Below are positions 1 through 7,394 of a DNA stretch of 41,561 nucleotides, in pieces. Numbering within the stretch: the first letter of the stretch is position 1; the number at the start of each line of letters is the position of its first letter. Source of the stretch: Lacticaseibacillus manihotivorans DSM 13343 = JCM 12514 (GTDB lineage: Bacteria; Bacillota; Bacilli; Lactobacillales; Lactobacillaceae); the NCBI RefSeq assembly GCF_001435035.1, contig NZ_AZEU01000295.1, forward strand, positions 4,399-45,959, read 5' to 3'. The notes under the pieces are model-generated. The model made no database searches, was not told the DNA's origin, and saw only the letters and a list, made by a program, of their open reading frames with translations. The translations under genes and the position numbers were made by a program.

Positions 1-53
1 TCGACGTTTAAATAATCGTAAGTACAGCAATACGAGTGCACGTAAGCGTGTTG

Positions 54-403
54 AATCTGTAAGTTAGTGATACCAACTAGAAAATATGTGAGCGGAAGCG
101 GCTTGGCAGAACGGAGGAAAATTGGACAATTGCCTGTGGGAGTGAAATCAAGTGAAACGCCGGTTTATGGCGGTTCGCGCAGATTTCACCGGCAGAATTT
201 GAAACGAAGTGGTTTTCTTCGGTTCAAATTCTAGGCAAAAGCTCCTCAAACGGTCTTTGTTTGAAAGCTGGCGCCGGCCGCACCGGAAACTTGTCCAATT
301 TTCCGCAGTGGCGCCAAACGCTTTCGCTCACATATTTTCGGGCCGCTAGGCAATTGGTATAACTAACTGGAAGATGAAAACCACACTTACGATGCCGGAC
401 AGC
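54..403. repeat. Hairpin-rich 350-bp repeat, copy 1
   Basis: This gene-free segment matches 7746-8095 over the same length (350 bp), with many substitutions in hairpin tips but conserved stems. It folds on itself: 63-76 pairs with 354-367, 80-100 with 319-339 (20 of 21 Watson-Crick, the remaining position G-T), and 116-129 with 291-304. Inside this long stem are smaller hairpins at about 135-188, 194-232 and 240-269. It ends at 384-403 with the sequence forming the right terminal inverted repeat of copy 2, followed by GTTTG. Bases 1-53 do not clearly match copy 2, so the left boundary is uncertain or lies outside the window. No coding function is seen. It could be a non-autonomous mobile element or a structured RNA. 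Confidence 0.85.
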
Positions 404-526
404 GTTTGTGAATTTCAAATGATGACAACAGTAGGTTTGCATAAAAAAAGTTAGTGGTTAGATTTAGGCTTGTAATCTCTCTAGCATGCGGTAATTTAGT
501 AGACAGAGGGATCGGAGGACGGTTTT
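404..526 (+). other. Intergenic upstream of cardiolipin synthase
   Basis: About 120 bp between the repeat and the cls start. It is AT-rich and must carry the cls promoter, but no convincing -35/-10 pair was found. A clear GGAGGA ribosome site lies at its end. Nothing else is seen. Confidence 0.4.
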
Positions 527-1981
527 ATGAACTGGAATACCATTAAAGTGATCATTGAAGTGGTCATTGTCTTAAACACGATCGGTGCAGTGTTCACTGT
601 ATTTCGTGAAAAACGCGATATTGCCGCAACTTGGGCCTGGCTGTTAGTGCTTAATTTTTTACCCATTGTCGGATTTTTACTGTACGCCTTTTTAGGGCGG
701 AAGCTGACGCATCGGCAGTTGGACAAGATCCGCGCGCAACCCAATGCGGAACTGACCGATGCGCTGAAGGCTCAACAAAAAGCGGTCCCGCCTTATCGCG
801 CGACGGACACGCATACTGAAGCTTCAGTTAAAAATCTGGTCAATTTATTTCAAGGCATCGACAACAGTTTCGTCACCACCAACAACGAAACCGCGATTTT
901 CACCGATGGGCCGACGCTGTTCAAAGATATCCAACAAGAAATCCGCGAGGCGCAACATCATGTGTATGTTGAGTTTTACACCTTTTATGCCGATCAACTC
1001 GGGGCAGAACTGTTGAACACCATGACGGCCAAGGCCCGAGAAGGTGTCGATGTGCGCGTGTTGTATGATTCTTGGGGCTCGATGGGCGCCAAACCAGAAT
1101 TCTTCGATCCATTGCGTGAAGCAGGCGGGTATGCAGAACCCTTCTTAGGGATCCACTCGAACTTATTTGATTTTCGTTTGAATTTCCGCAACCACAGAAA
1201 AATCGTCGCAATCGATGGTTGGGTCGGCTATATCGGCGGCTTTAACGTCGGGGATCAATATGTTGGCCGCGATAAAAAATTCGGCTATTGGCGCGATACC
1301 CATTTGAAACTCGTGGGCGATGGCGTGTTGGCGTTGCAACAACACCTCATTCAAGATTGGGATGCCACCGTCACCAGCCACAAACTGGATGTCAATCAAA
1401 CGCATTTTCCTAAAGTCGATGAAGGTTTGGGGGACACGATGCTCCAAATCGTCACCAGCGGGCCGACGGGTGATTTGGAGCAAATCAAGCTCGGTTATTT
1501 GCGCTTGATCAACTCAGCGCGCGAACACCTTTATATTCAAACCCCTTACTTGATCCCAGATGATTCCGTCATCAATGCTTTGCGCAGTGCGATTCACTCA
1601 GGCGTTGACGTGCGCATCATGGTACCGCATATGCCAGATCACGCTTTCGTGTACCGCGCGACGCAATATTATGCGCATTTATTGGCTGATGATGGCGCGA
1701 AGATCTATTTTTATCAAAAAGGGTTCTTGCATGCTAAAGTGGTGACCATCGATGATACGATTTCGTCGATCGGGTCTGCCAACATGGACTTTCGTAGTTT
1801 CAAGTTGAATTTTGAAGCCAACGCTTTTATTTACAACTCGCAAGTGGCGCTAGAACTCCATAAGATCTTTATGGATGATATTGAGGACAGCACCTTGATC
1901 ACGTCAGAAGATTTTCACAATATGTCGTTATGGCTACGGTTCAAACAAGCCTTTTCGCGGCTGTTATCCCCAATTCTGTAG
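527..1981 (+). CDS. cls: Cardiolipin synthase (phospholipase D superfamily)
   Basis: A 484-residue membrane enzyme predicted to condense phosphatidylglycerol into cardiolipin. Two hydrophobic helices occupy about residues 5-60, as in Gram-positive Cls. Two HKD catalytic motifs follow: NHRKIVAID near residue 222 with downstream GGFN, and FLHAKVVTID near residue 400 with downstream GSANMD. The length matches the family (about 480-510). The start has a GGAGGA ribosome site at suitable spacing. The next gene starts 12 bp after the stop, so the two are probably cotranscribed. Nothing appears truncated. Confidence 0.93.
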   Translation: MNWNTIKVIIEVVIVLNTIGAVFTVFREKRDIAATWAWLLVLNFLPIVGFLLYAFLGRKLTHRQLDKIRAQPNAELTDALKAQQKAVPPYRATDTHTEASVKNLVNLFQGIDNSFVTTNNETAIFTDGPTLFKDIQQEIREAQHHVYVEFYTFYADQLGAELLNTMTAKAREGVDVRVLYDSWGSMGAKPEFFDPLREAGGYAEPFLGIHSNLFDFRLNFRNHRKIVAIDGWVGYIGGFNVGDQYVGRDKKFGYWRDTHLKLVGDGVLALQQHLIQDWDATVTSHKLDVNQTHFPKVDEGLGDTMLQIVTSGPTGDLEQIKLGYLRLINSAREHLYIQTPYLIPDDSVINALRSAIHSGVDVRIMVPHMPDHAFVYRATQYYAHLLADDGAKIYFYQKGFLHAKVVTIDDTISSIGSANMDFRSFKLNFEANAFIYNSQVALELHKIFMDDIEDSTLITSEDFHNMSLWLRFKQAFSRLLSPIL

Positions 1982-1993
1982 GAGGCAATCAAA

Positions 1994-3109
1994 ATGAGCA
2001 TCAATCGAAAACAAGCGATTCGCATTGCCGTGATCGGTGCGCTATTTTTGATCGGGTTGATTTATCCCGCACAATTATTTGGCGCCTTGACCGATTTATT
2101 GGCCATTGCCAAGCCGCTGATTTTAGGCGCCGCCTTCGCTTATGTGTTGAATCTGGTGTGCGTCCGCATTGAAAAGCGCTTATGGCCGCGTGCCACGACG
2201 CGACTGGCGGTAGGATTTCGCCGGCCGCTGGCGTTGTTGAGCTCTGTGATCGTGGTGGCGGTATTGATCGGCTTTGTGATGTGGTTGGTGATCCCGCAAT
2301 TTATCACAGCGTTGACCAATTTCTTTACGAGCTTGCCGCATACGATCAACTTGATCAATGAGTGGTTGGCCAAATCGCAACAAGCCAATGCCTTGACCAA
2401 ACAACTCGCCGCTGCCAAAATCGACTGGTCTGATTTGCAACAAAAGGCGCTGAAATTTTTGACCTCTGGCATTACCGGAATTTTTTCCTGTTCAGTATCG
2501 ATTTTCACCAACTTAGCTGGCGGGATCTTCTCATTTATTTTAGCTTTTGCGTTTGCCTTGTATTTAGTCGGTGGGAAAGAACGCATCGGCTCGCACTTAA
2601 ACCGGGTGTTGAATGCCTTTGTCCCAGCAAAGCCCTTAGCCTACACGCGTTATGTGTTGCGGGTGGCGGATGATATGTTTTCACATTTTATCGTGGGGCA
2701 AGTGACTGAAGCGACCATCGTTGGCACGATGTCTGTGATCGGCATGTCGATTTTCCGCTTTCCCAATGCCATTTCCATCGGCGTATTAGTGGGGATGACC
2801 ACCTTGATCCCAATGTTTGGTGCCTTTATGGGTGGGGCAATCGGCTTTGTGTTGATCGCTGTGGCCAATCCGATGCAAGGCTTGGCTTTTGTGGTGTACT
2901 TGGTGATCCAACAACAGCTGGAAGGCAACTTGATTTATCCGCGCGTAGTCGGTGGGTCAATTGGCTTGCCGGGTATCTTAGTGTTGGTGGCCATCACCAT
3001 TGGGTCGGGTTTAGCCGGGATCTTAGGCATTTTGATCGGGGTGCCATTAACCGCGACAATATATCGCTTGGTTAAAAACGCGACTTTGCAGAAAGAACAA
3101 CAAGTTTGA
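1994..3109 (+). CDS. AI-2E family transporter (PerM/TqsA-like permease)
   Basis: A 371-residue polytopic membrane protein of the AI-2E transporter family (PF01594). Hydrophobic segments lie near the N-terminus (about residues 10-55 and 75-100). A soluble, Gln/Lys-rich loop covers about 105-165, and several helices follow, including the conserved stretch with VIQQQLEGNLIYPRVVG. Family members have been linked to autoinducer export, Na+/H+ exchange or solute efflux, so the substrate is not predictable. It follows cls by 12 bp with its own GGAGG site, suggesting an envelope-related operon. A terminator hairpin follows immediately. Confidence 0.88.
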   Translation: MSINRKQAIRIAVIGALFLIGLIYPAQLFGALTDLLAIAKPLILGAAFAYVLNLVCVRIEKRLWPRATTRLAVGFRRPLALLSSVIVVAVLIGFVMWLVIPQFITALTNFFTSLPHTINLINEWLAKSQQANALTKQLAAAKIDWSDLQQKALKFLTSGITGIFSCSVSIFTNLAGGIFSFILAFAFALYLVGGKERIGSHLNRVLNAFVPAKPLAYTRYVLRVADDMFSHFIVGQVTEATIVGTMSVIGMSIFRFPNAISIGVLVGMTTLIPMFGAFMGGAIGFVLIAVANPMQGLAFVVYLVIQQQLEGNLIYPRVVGGSIGLPGILVLVAITIGSGLAGILGILIGVPLTATIYRLVKNATLQKEQQV

Positions 3110-3114
3110 GCCTG

Positions 3115-3148
3115 AACTGCTTCGCGAAATTCTCGTGAGGCAGTTTTT
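3115..3148 (+). terminator. Intrinsic terminator of cls operon
   Basis: AACTGC (3115-3120) pairs with GCAGTT (3140-3145), extended by wobble pairs inward, followed by a short T run. It lies just after the permease stop codon. Confidence 0.8.
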
Positions 3149-3150
3149 GT

Positions 3151-3208
3151 TTGCAATTCATAAATGAGTTTGTTATGATTTTAAATCGTAATAGTTACGA
3201 TTTAAAAT
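3151..3208 (+). promoter_or_regulatory. Promoter with Zur-type operator
   Basis: TTGCAA (3151-3156), a 17-bp spacer and TATGAT (3174-3179) form a good sigma-A promoter. A perfect inverted repeat with 14-bp arms (3178-3191 and 3195-3208, 3-bp centre) overlaps and follows the -10. Its core, AAATCGTAAT-A-GTTACGATTT, fits the Bacillus Zur box. Zinc-dependent repression of the following lipoprotein gene is inferred. No zur gene is in the window. Confidence 0.85.
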
Positions 3209-3221
3209 TTGGAGGATACAG

Positions 3222-4097
3222 ATGCACAAACGCAATTATCTCGTCGTGGTTTTGTTCGGTTTGATCTTGTTGTTGACAGGTTGTAGTCAAGCCCATGCGG
3301 CAAATGAAAAAATCCATGTAGTAGCCAGTGTCGATTTTTATGGGGAAGTCGCGCAACAAGTTTTAGGCAAACATGGCACGGTAACTTCAGTGATCAACGA
3401 TCCTAATGTCGATCCCCATGATTATGAACCGACCACTCAAATTGGCAAAACCGTCGCCAAAGCCGATATCGTGATCGCAAATGGCGCTGGCTATGATGCC
3501 TGGATGACCAAACTCGCCAAGGCTCAGCCCGACACCCCGATGATCACGGCAGCTAAAGTCGTCGGCGTGAAGAATGGTGAAAATGAACATATTTGGTACA
3601 AACCCCAAGCCATGAAACTGATGGCCAATGCGTTAGCCAAACAGTTTGGCAAGCGCGATCCTCAACATCAAGCAGCTTATCGACGTAACGCCAAGCACTA
3701 CATTGAAAGCCTCAAACCTTTAGACCAAGCCGTGGCCCAATTAAAAACCTTAAGCCGCGGGCAATCAGCGATCGTCTCTGAACCGGTGTTTAACAATGCG
3801 CTCACGGCCATAGGCGTATCAGTCGCAGATCGACATTTTGCCCAGGCAATCGAGGAAGGTAGCGACCCGACGCCGGCAGATATTCGCAAGAATTCTAAGT
3901 TGTTGAAACAACACCAAGTCGCCTTTGTAGTGATCAACAAACAAGTACAAAGCAAAGTCGTCAGCAATTTGGTGCAACAGGCCAAGGACAACGACGTACC
4001 GATCCTCAAAGTCACTGAAACAATGCCGCGCAAGCAAACCTACTTGCAATGGCAACTGAGTCAATATCGGAGTCTGATAAAACTATTAGAAAAATAG
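3222..4097 (+). CDS. Zinc/manganese-family ABC transporter substrate-binding lipoprotein
   Basis: A 291-residue TroA/ZnuA-type metal-binding protein (PF01297). It has a lipoprotein signal peptide with lipobox LLTGC at about residues 17-21, so it should be anchored outside the membrane. Likely metal ligands are His in DPHDYEP, His in NEHIWY, Glu in VSEPVF and an acidic residue in VTETMP. This His-His-Glu-acid pattern resembles Mn-type PsaA more than typical zinc ZnuA/AdcA, yet the promoter has a Zur box. No permease or ATPase gene adjoins it, so it probably works with components encoded elsewhere. Its paralogue is at 19239-20102. The metal is inferred from regulation only. Confidence 0.88.
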   Translation: MHKRNYLVVVLFGLILLLTGCSQAHAANEKIHVVASVDFYGEVAQQVLGKHGTVTSVINDPNVDPHDYEPTTQIGKTVAKADIVIANGAGYDAWMTKLAKAQPDTPMITAAKVVGVKNGENEHIWYKPQAMKLMANALAKQFGKRDPQHQAAYRRNAKHYIESLKPLDQAVAQLKTLSRGQSAIVSEPVFNNALTAIGVSVADRHFAQAIEEGSDPTPADIRKNSKLLKQHQVAFVVINKQVQSKVVSNLVQQAKDNDVPILKVTETMPRKQTYLQWQLSQYRSLIKLLEK

Positions 4098-4248
4098 ATT
4101 TTTACTGAGATAAAAATAATAAGATACTAAATATTAAGTCATGGCATGTTGCAATAAGAAGTTTCTGAGAAGACTTATCGTTTTCGTACATGAGAAAACG
4201 TTCCCGAAGCGGTATAATAATTATTGTACAGAGAAGGGAGCTGAGCAC
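4098..4248 (+). promoter_or_regulatory. Promoter region of the DUF59 gene, with inverted repeat
   Basis: A perfect TATAAT lies at 4213-4218. Upstream, CGTTTTC (4179-4185) and GAAAACG (4194-4200) form a 7-bp inverted repeat over the expected -35 region, a possible operator or the site of an activator, since the -35 itself is poor. An AT-only hairpin near 4098-4117 may weakly terminate the preceding gene. Confidence 0.4.
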
Positions 4249-4539
4249 ATGATTGATATTACCAAACAAGCACGTGCCGTGTTACGCAGTGTCATCGAAC
4301 CGGTTCAAGGGGTGGATGTGGTCCGCTTAGGGCTGATCAACCACGTTGAAGTGGACGCTGATGGCAATTGTATCGTCACTATGCCGGAATCGGTATGGGG
4401 CAATCCCTTAGCAGAATCGACTGGTGAAGAAATCGCGCGCGTCTTAGAGCGCCTCGATGGGGTGCAACGCGTGGCCATCGATATGGTGTGGCCGCCAGTG
4501 CGCTTGGTCATGAAAATTCGTGAAATGTTAAATTGGTAA
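4249..4539 (+). CDS. DUF59/SufT-like protein lacking the conserved cysteine
   Basis: A 96-residue protein. The start at 4249 is preferred because AGGGAG precedes it and similarity to family members begins there. It aligns along its length with the DUF59 protein at 7030-7338: VIEPVQGVDVVRLGLI corresponds to VIDPELGVDVVDLGLI, and the C-terminal MVWPP corresponds to LVWEP. DUF59/MIP18 proteins (SufT, PaaD) help mature Fe-S proteins through a conserved Cys in a GCP motif. Here that region reads VWGNPLA, so the Cys is replaced by Asn. It may have lost metal chemistry or gained a scaffold role. It has its own promoter and terminator. Confidence 0.75.
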   Translation: MIDITKQARAVLRSVIEPVQGVDVVRLGLINHVEVDADGNCIVTMPESVWGNPLAESTGEEIARVLERLDGVQRVAIDMVWPPVRLVMKIREMLNW

Positions 4540-4591
4540 ATTAAAAATGGTTCTGCTCGCAATCTATTTGCGAACAGAACCATTTTTAATT
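4540..4591. terminator. Bidirectional terminator
   Basis: A perfect 17-bp stem (4540-4556 with 4575-4591) with A-rich and T-rich edges. It lies between convergent genes and serves both the DUF59 gene and the small gene on the opposite strand. Confidence 0.9.
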
Positions 4592-4927
4592 CCCACCAAA
4601 GCTTGCGCCCCAAGTGCCAGCTGCCATGATGATGCCATAGGCTAAGGCTTTTTCACGTAGCTGCTTGGCATCGTAGTCATGGCAATCTTGATGCAACTTG
4701 CCGTACAGGGCCCGACCAGCAGGCGATAGCGTCATCGGGCGGAAATAAGGTAATTGGTACAATTCGATATACATTGGCACGCGCACTTTTTCAATCGATT
4801 CCCCGTCATTCAAGGCTTTGGCGTACTTCAACAAAATCTGGTTATAAGCATCGATCCATTCAAAGTTCCCATGCTCTGGATACGCCGCATCAATCAACTC
4901 GTATAACGCTTGCTCGTTTTTTTTCAT
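4586..4927 (-). CDS. Hypothetical protein, 113 residues
   Basis: I do not recognise this protein. The start at 4927 follows a strong GGAGGGG site, so in-frame sequence upstream of it is unlikely to be coding. The protein is soluble-looking and mixed alpha-helical. It has a Lys/Asn/Glu N-terminus, a Tyr-rich middle (VPMYIELYQLPYFRP) and a small-residue C-terminus (GTWGASFGGN). No signal peptide or membrane helix is evident. Its 3' end overlaps the bidirectional terminator. It lies next to a type I toxin-antitoxin locus but shows no sign of belonging to it. Confidence 0.6.
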   Translation of the reverse strand: MKKNEQALYELIDAAYPEHGNFEWIDAYNQILLKYAKALNDGESIEKVRVPMYIELYQLPYFRPMTLSPAGRALYGKLHQDCHDYDAKQLREKALAYGIIMAAGTWGASFGGN

Positions 4928-5053
4928 TTTGACCCCTCCATGTTCAAGTGCACCCATAGTGTATGCTTGATGTCGAATGCTGTCGAGGGAAGTGACGAAA
5001 GTGTTAGCTAACCAGACTCTCGATTTTTTTGATTGTGATTGCGTGTCCCGACA

Positions 5054-5062
5054 TGCTATAAT
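5054..5062 (+). promoter_or_regulatory. Extended -10 promoter of the antitoxin RNA
   Basis: TGCTATAAT at 5054-5062 is a perfect extended -10 element. No good -35 is seen, which is normal for this class. It would start a transcript near 5069. Confidence 0.7.
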
Positions 5063-5068
5063 AAAGTC

Positions 5069-5183
5069 ATCAAAAAGAGGCTGTGCGCTAACACAACCTC
5101 CAAGCAGACCGTTAAAGACGGCTGGCATTCATATGACGCTATAGACCGTCAGACTCGGCCAAGAGTTTACTGACGGTTTTTTT
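5069..5183 (+). ncRNA. Candidate type I antitoxin RNA
   Basis: A predicted transcript of about 115 nt, from the extended -10 promoter to a strong terminator (stem 5145-5152 with 5170-5177, T run to 5183). It runs antisense to the 3' end of the holin-like toxin gene and covers its stop codon and last codons. Its 5' hairpin (5077-5100) is, on the opposite strand, a hairpin followed by five Ts, i.e. the toxin mRNA's own terminator. The whole RNA is therefore complementary to the toxin transcript's tail, as in TxpA/RatA and Fst-like systems. The transcript ends are predicted. Confidence 0.7.
5072..5100 (-). terminator. Terminator of the toxin mRNA
   Basis: On the minus strand GAGGTTGTG and CACAGCCTC form a stem (5077-5100), followed by TTTTT at 5076-5072. 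The same bases form the first hairpin of the antitoxin RNA on the plus strand. Confidence 0.65.
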
Positions 5184-5283
5184 GTTTGTCTACGAATTCG
5201 ATGAGTTTGATCATCAACCCAATGAGATCTATTAACAAGACCCCAAAGGTTAACGTGATAACCAACGCCGCATCTACGCTCAC
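5167..5283 (-). CDS. Putative holin-like toxin of a type I toxin-antitoxin system
   Basis: A 38-residue peptide starting at GTG (5281-5283) behind AAGGA. It has a single hydrophobic helix at about residues 5-28 (ALVITLTFGVLLIDLIGLMI) and a charged tail ending KQKNRQ. This matches the short membrane peptides annotated as putative holin-like toxins (Hol-Tox) in lactobacilli, related to Fst and TxpA, which damage membranes when overproduced. A convergent antisense RNA overlaps its 3' end. The mRNA leader is long, and two direct repeats of CATGACAATGAT lie upstream (near 5388-5424). The family call rests on size, topology and gene arrangement. Confidence 0.75.
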   Translation of the reverse strand: MSVDAALVITLTFGVLLIDLIGLMIKLIEFVDKQKNRQ

Positions 5284-5456
5284 AAAATGGTTCCTTCTTT
5301 CCCGAGAGTTTGGAAAAGGTGCATAGGCACCACCTCACAAGGTCCAGATTTACCAACCGTATTAAACTTTCTGCTTCAGTTTGTGTATCATGACAATGAT
5401 TTAGTAGCATGACATGACAATGATGATTTCGTGAGTGCGAAATGAAAACCACGATT
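5284..5456 (-). other. Toxin upstream region with direct repeats
   Basis: No credible gene is seen. It should carry the toxin promoter and leader. CATGACAATGAT occurs twice, near 5388 and 5413, 24 bp apart. No clean -35/-10 pair was identified. Confidence 0.4.
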
Positions 5457-5492
5457 CAAAAAAACGCCCGCCGATTTTTTTCGGTGGGCGTT
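5457..5492 (-). terminator. Terminator of the dipeptidase gene
   Basis: AACGCCCGCCGA (5463-5474) pairs with TCGGTGGGCGTT (5481-5492), with one wobble pair. On the minus strand the stem is followed by seven Ts. Confidence 0.88.
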
Positions 5493-5501
5493 AAGCTTCA
5501 A

Positions 5502-6908
5502 TTAGTCGTTCAACGTAAATTGTAACGCCATGCGTGGTGCGGATAATTTGACCATTTCACCTAACAAGTGAGTAGCTTGCTTCAAAGCTGCGTCAGCCAT
5601 TTTTTGGTTGATGTCAGTTAAGTAAGCTGGCAAGTTTTGTTGATTAGCGGCGGCAGCGTCAGCCTCGTGTTGCAACTTGCGGCATTGGGCGACAGAATTT
5701 TCTTCGAACAAGTCTTCTTGATCTTGGAATAAGTCGAAATCGTAATCGCCGAATGTTGCCAGCAGGTAGGTCAACCAGTACATGTTTGCAGGATCAAATT
5801 CTGTGGTGGTATCGCGATAAGCGGCCGGTGTGTCTTCAACATTGGCATAAAATGGCACCACCGCGTTAAAGGTATTTGGCCCAAAGGCTAACCAGTGCAC
5901 GCCTTTCAAGGCATCAGGAACGTCTGGACGAATTTGCAAAATGTGCAATTCTTGGTTCCGGTTGATGCCGATCGGCCGAAATTGCTTCTTTTGCGCTTCA
6001 GTGCCGGTACCATACACATCATATGGGGTGTTTTGGTAGTGAGAAGACTCGATGAACTTGACATCTTCAATGGAAATCAAACGATTGGCGTGGCAGATAA
6101 ATGGCAAGTCTTGATCGATTGGGGATTGTTCCACGTCTGGGGTGAGATACTTTTGACCAAACCATGCGCGCGGGTTGTTGTAGCGGGTATCTTTTGGTTT
6201 GGCAGAACCAAAGATGTGACGCAAGTTGTAACCTTTGCGATCAGGGTTCAAATGATTTTGATCGATCAAATCCCTTAAATCCGCTGAGCACATGGTGTCA
6301 TCGGAATCAAAGTCAAACCAGTCGATGTTGAACCGGTTTGGCGCGATCACATACGCGTCGTCTGGAATGCGCACTGCCGCCCAGTGATGGCCGCCGATAG
6401 TATCAAAATACCAAACTTCATCTTCATCAGAAAAGGCGATCCCGTTAGTTTCATACGTCCCATATTTTTCATGCAAGGCGCCTAAACGGGCAACCCCTTC
6501 GCGGGCGGAGTGAATGTAAGGTAAGGTGATGGCAGTGATATCTTCTTCACCTAAGCCATCTTTGACCAATGGATCCAAGCCTAAAATACGGGAGTTGGTC
6601 GTAGTGGTTTCAGTGGCAGTCATGGCGACGTTGGCGCTGTTGATGCCAGCTGCGGCCCAAATGCCGTGTTCTTTTTCAACATCAGGCGTTGAAGTGTAGC
6701 GCATTGGGTCGTCTGGTAATTCGATGTGGAATTTTGATAACTTCGCTTGGTAGTGGCGAGGTTGATCTTTAGGCTTCACCAAAACAAATTTTTCAAAGTT
6801 TAAGGGCGCAAAGCCATCTTCGTTGCGGGCAATCATGGTGGAGCCGTCGATGGAAGCTTTTTTGCCGACTAATACTGTGGTACAAGAACCGTGATGATAT
6901 TCAGTCAA
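5502..6908 (-). CDS. pepD: C69 family dipeptidase
   Basis: A 468-residue cytoplasmic dipeptidase of peptidase family C69 (Ntn-hydrolase fold), which in lactobacilli cleaves a broad range of dipeptides during peptide use. The catalytic Cys lies in [13 protein letters not shown] at about residue 9, followed by the family signature [11 protein letters not shown]. The length is typical (about 470). The start is TTG at 6908, behind a GGGATGA-type ribosome site; no better ATG lies close to the conserved N-terminus. It is monocistronic, with its own terminator. Confidence 0.9.
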   Translation of the reverse strand: MTEYHHGSCTTVLVGKKASIDGSTMIARNEDGFAPLNFEKFVLVKPKDQPRHYQAKLSKFHIELPDDPMRYTSTPDVEKEHGIWAAAGINSANVAMTATETTTTNSRILGLDPLVKDGLGEEDITAITLPYIHSAREGVARLGALHEKYGTYETNGIAFSDEDEVWYFDTIGGHHWAAVRIPDDAYVIAPNRFNIDWFDFDSDDTMCSADLRDLIDQNHLNPDRKGYNLRHIFGSAKPKDTRYNNPRAWFGQKYLTPDVEQSPIDQDLPFICHANRLISIEDVKFIESSHYQNTPYDVYGTGTEAQKKQFRPIGINRNQELHILQIRPDVPDALKGVHWLAFGPNTFNAVVPFYANVEDTPAAYRDTTTEFDPANMYWLTYLLATFGDYDFDLFQDQEDLFEENSVAQCRKLQHEADAAAANQQNLPAYLTDINQKMADAALKQATHLLGEMVKLSAPRMALQFTLND

Positions 6909-7029
6909 TTCAGGTCATCCCTTTGTATAAGATGGGTCTATTATAGTCCTTTGAATGACGGCGCAAAAGTCGGCAGTGGCGCAAATTCTGATTGCGGGCT
7001 ATAATAACCCTAATGAAATGGAGGACGAC

Positions 7030-7338
7030 ATGATGGATGAAACCTTTAAAGATCACGCACTAGAGGCGCTGGAGCAAGTGATCGACCCGGAACTTGGCGT
7101 GGATGTCGTCGACCTCGGTTTAATTTATGACGTCGCCATTGATAACGGCGTCTGCACGGTGACCATGACGTTGACGATCATGGGCTGTCCATTGTCTGAC
7201 ATGTTATCTGAAGACATAGATAGCGTCTTGTCGCGCATGCCAGAAGTCAACGAAGTGAAAATCAATTTAGTATGGGAACCTGCCTGGTCTGTGGATAACT
7301 TATCCCGCCAAGCCAAAATTATGCTAGGCATCCACTAA
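7030..7338 (+). CDS. DUF59 family iron-sulfur cluster assembly protein (SufT-like)
   Basis: A 102-residue DUF59/MIP18 protein, likely a SufT-type factor helping Fe-S cluster maturation. The start at 7030 follows GGAGG, and similarity begins there. The core reads VIDPELGVDVVDLGLIYDV, then TLTIMGCPL with the conserved cysteine, and ends with INLVWEPAWS. It has an upstream TATAAT (around 7000) and no adjacent suf genes. A diverged paralogue without the Cys is at 4249-4539. Fe-S clients in this window include aconitase, but no direct link is shown. Confidence 0.85.
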   Translation: MMDETFKDHALEALEQVIDPELGVDVVDLGLIYDVAIDNGVCTVTMTLTIMGCPLSDMLSEDIDSVLSRMPEVNEVKINLVWEPAWSVDNLSRQAKIMLGIH

Positions 7339-7361
7339 ACATAATGATTGCAAATGGTCTG

Positions 7362-7390
7362 GCCAAAAAAGGTTCAGGCTATTTTTTGGC
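7362..7390 (+). terminator. Possible terminator hairpin
   Basis: GCCAAAAAA (7362-7370) pairs with TTTTTTGGC (7382-7390). It follows the DUF59 stop codon by about 20 bp. The T run lies within the stem, so efficiency is uncertain. Confidence 0.5.
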
Positions 7391-7394
7391 AAAC

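Noticed and set aside
54-403. RNase P RNA or tmRNA, suggested by the GGAGGAAAATTGG stretch
   Set aside because: The RNase P GAGGAAAGTCC core and matching 3' elements are absent, and no tmRNA-type tRNA ends are seen.
5129-5452. 107-codon open frame on the minus strand
   Set aside because: It lacks a ribosome site, has no family resemblance and overlaps in another frame the toxin peptide, which has better support.
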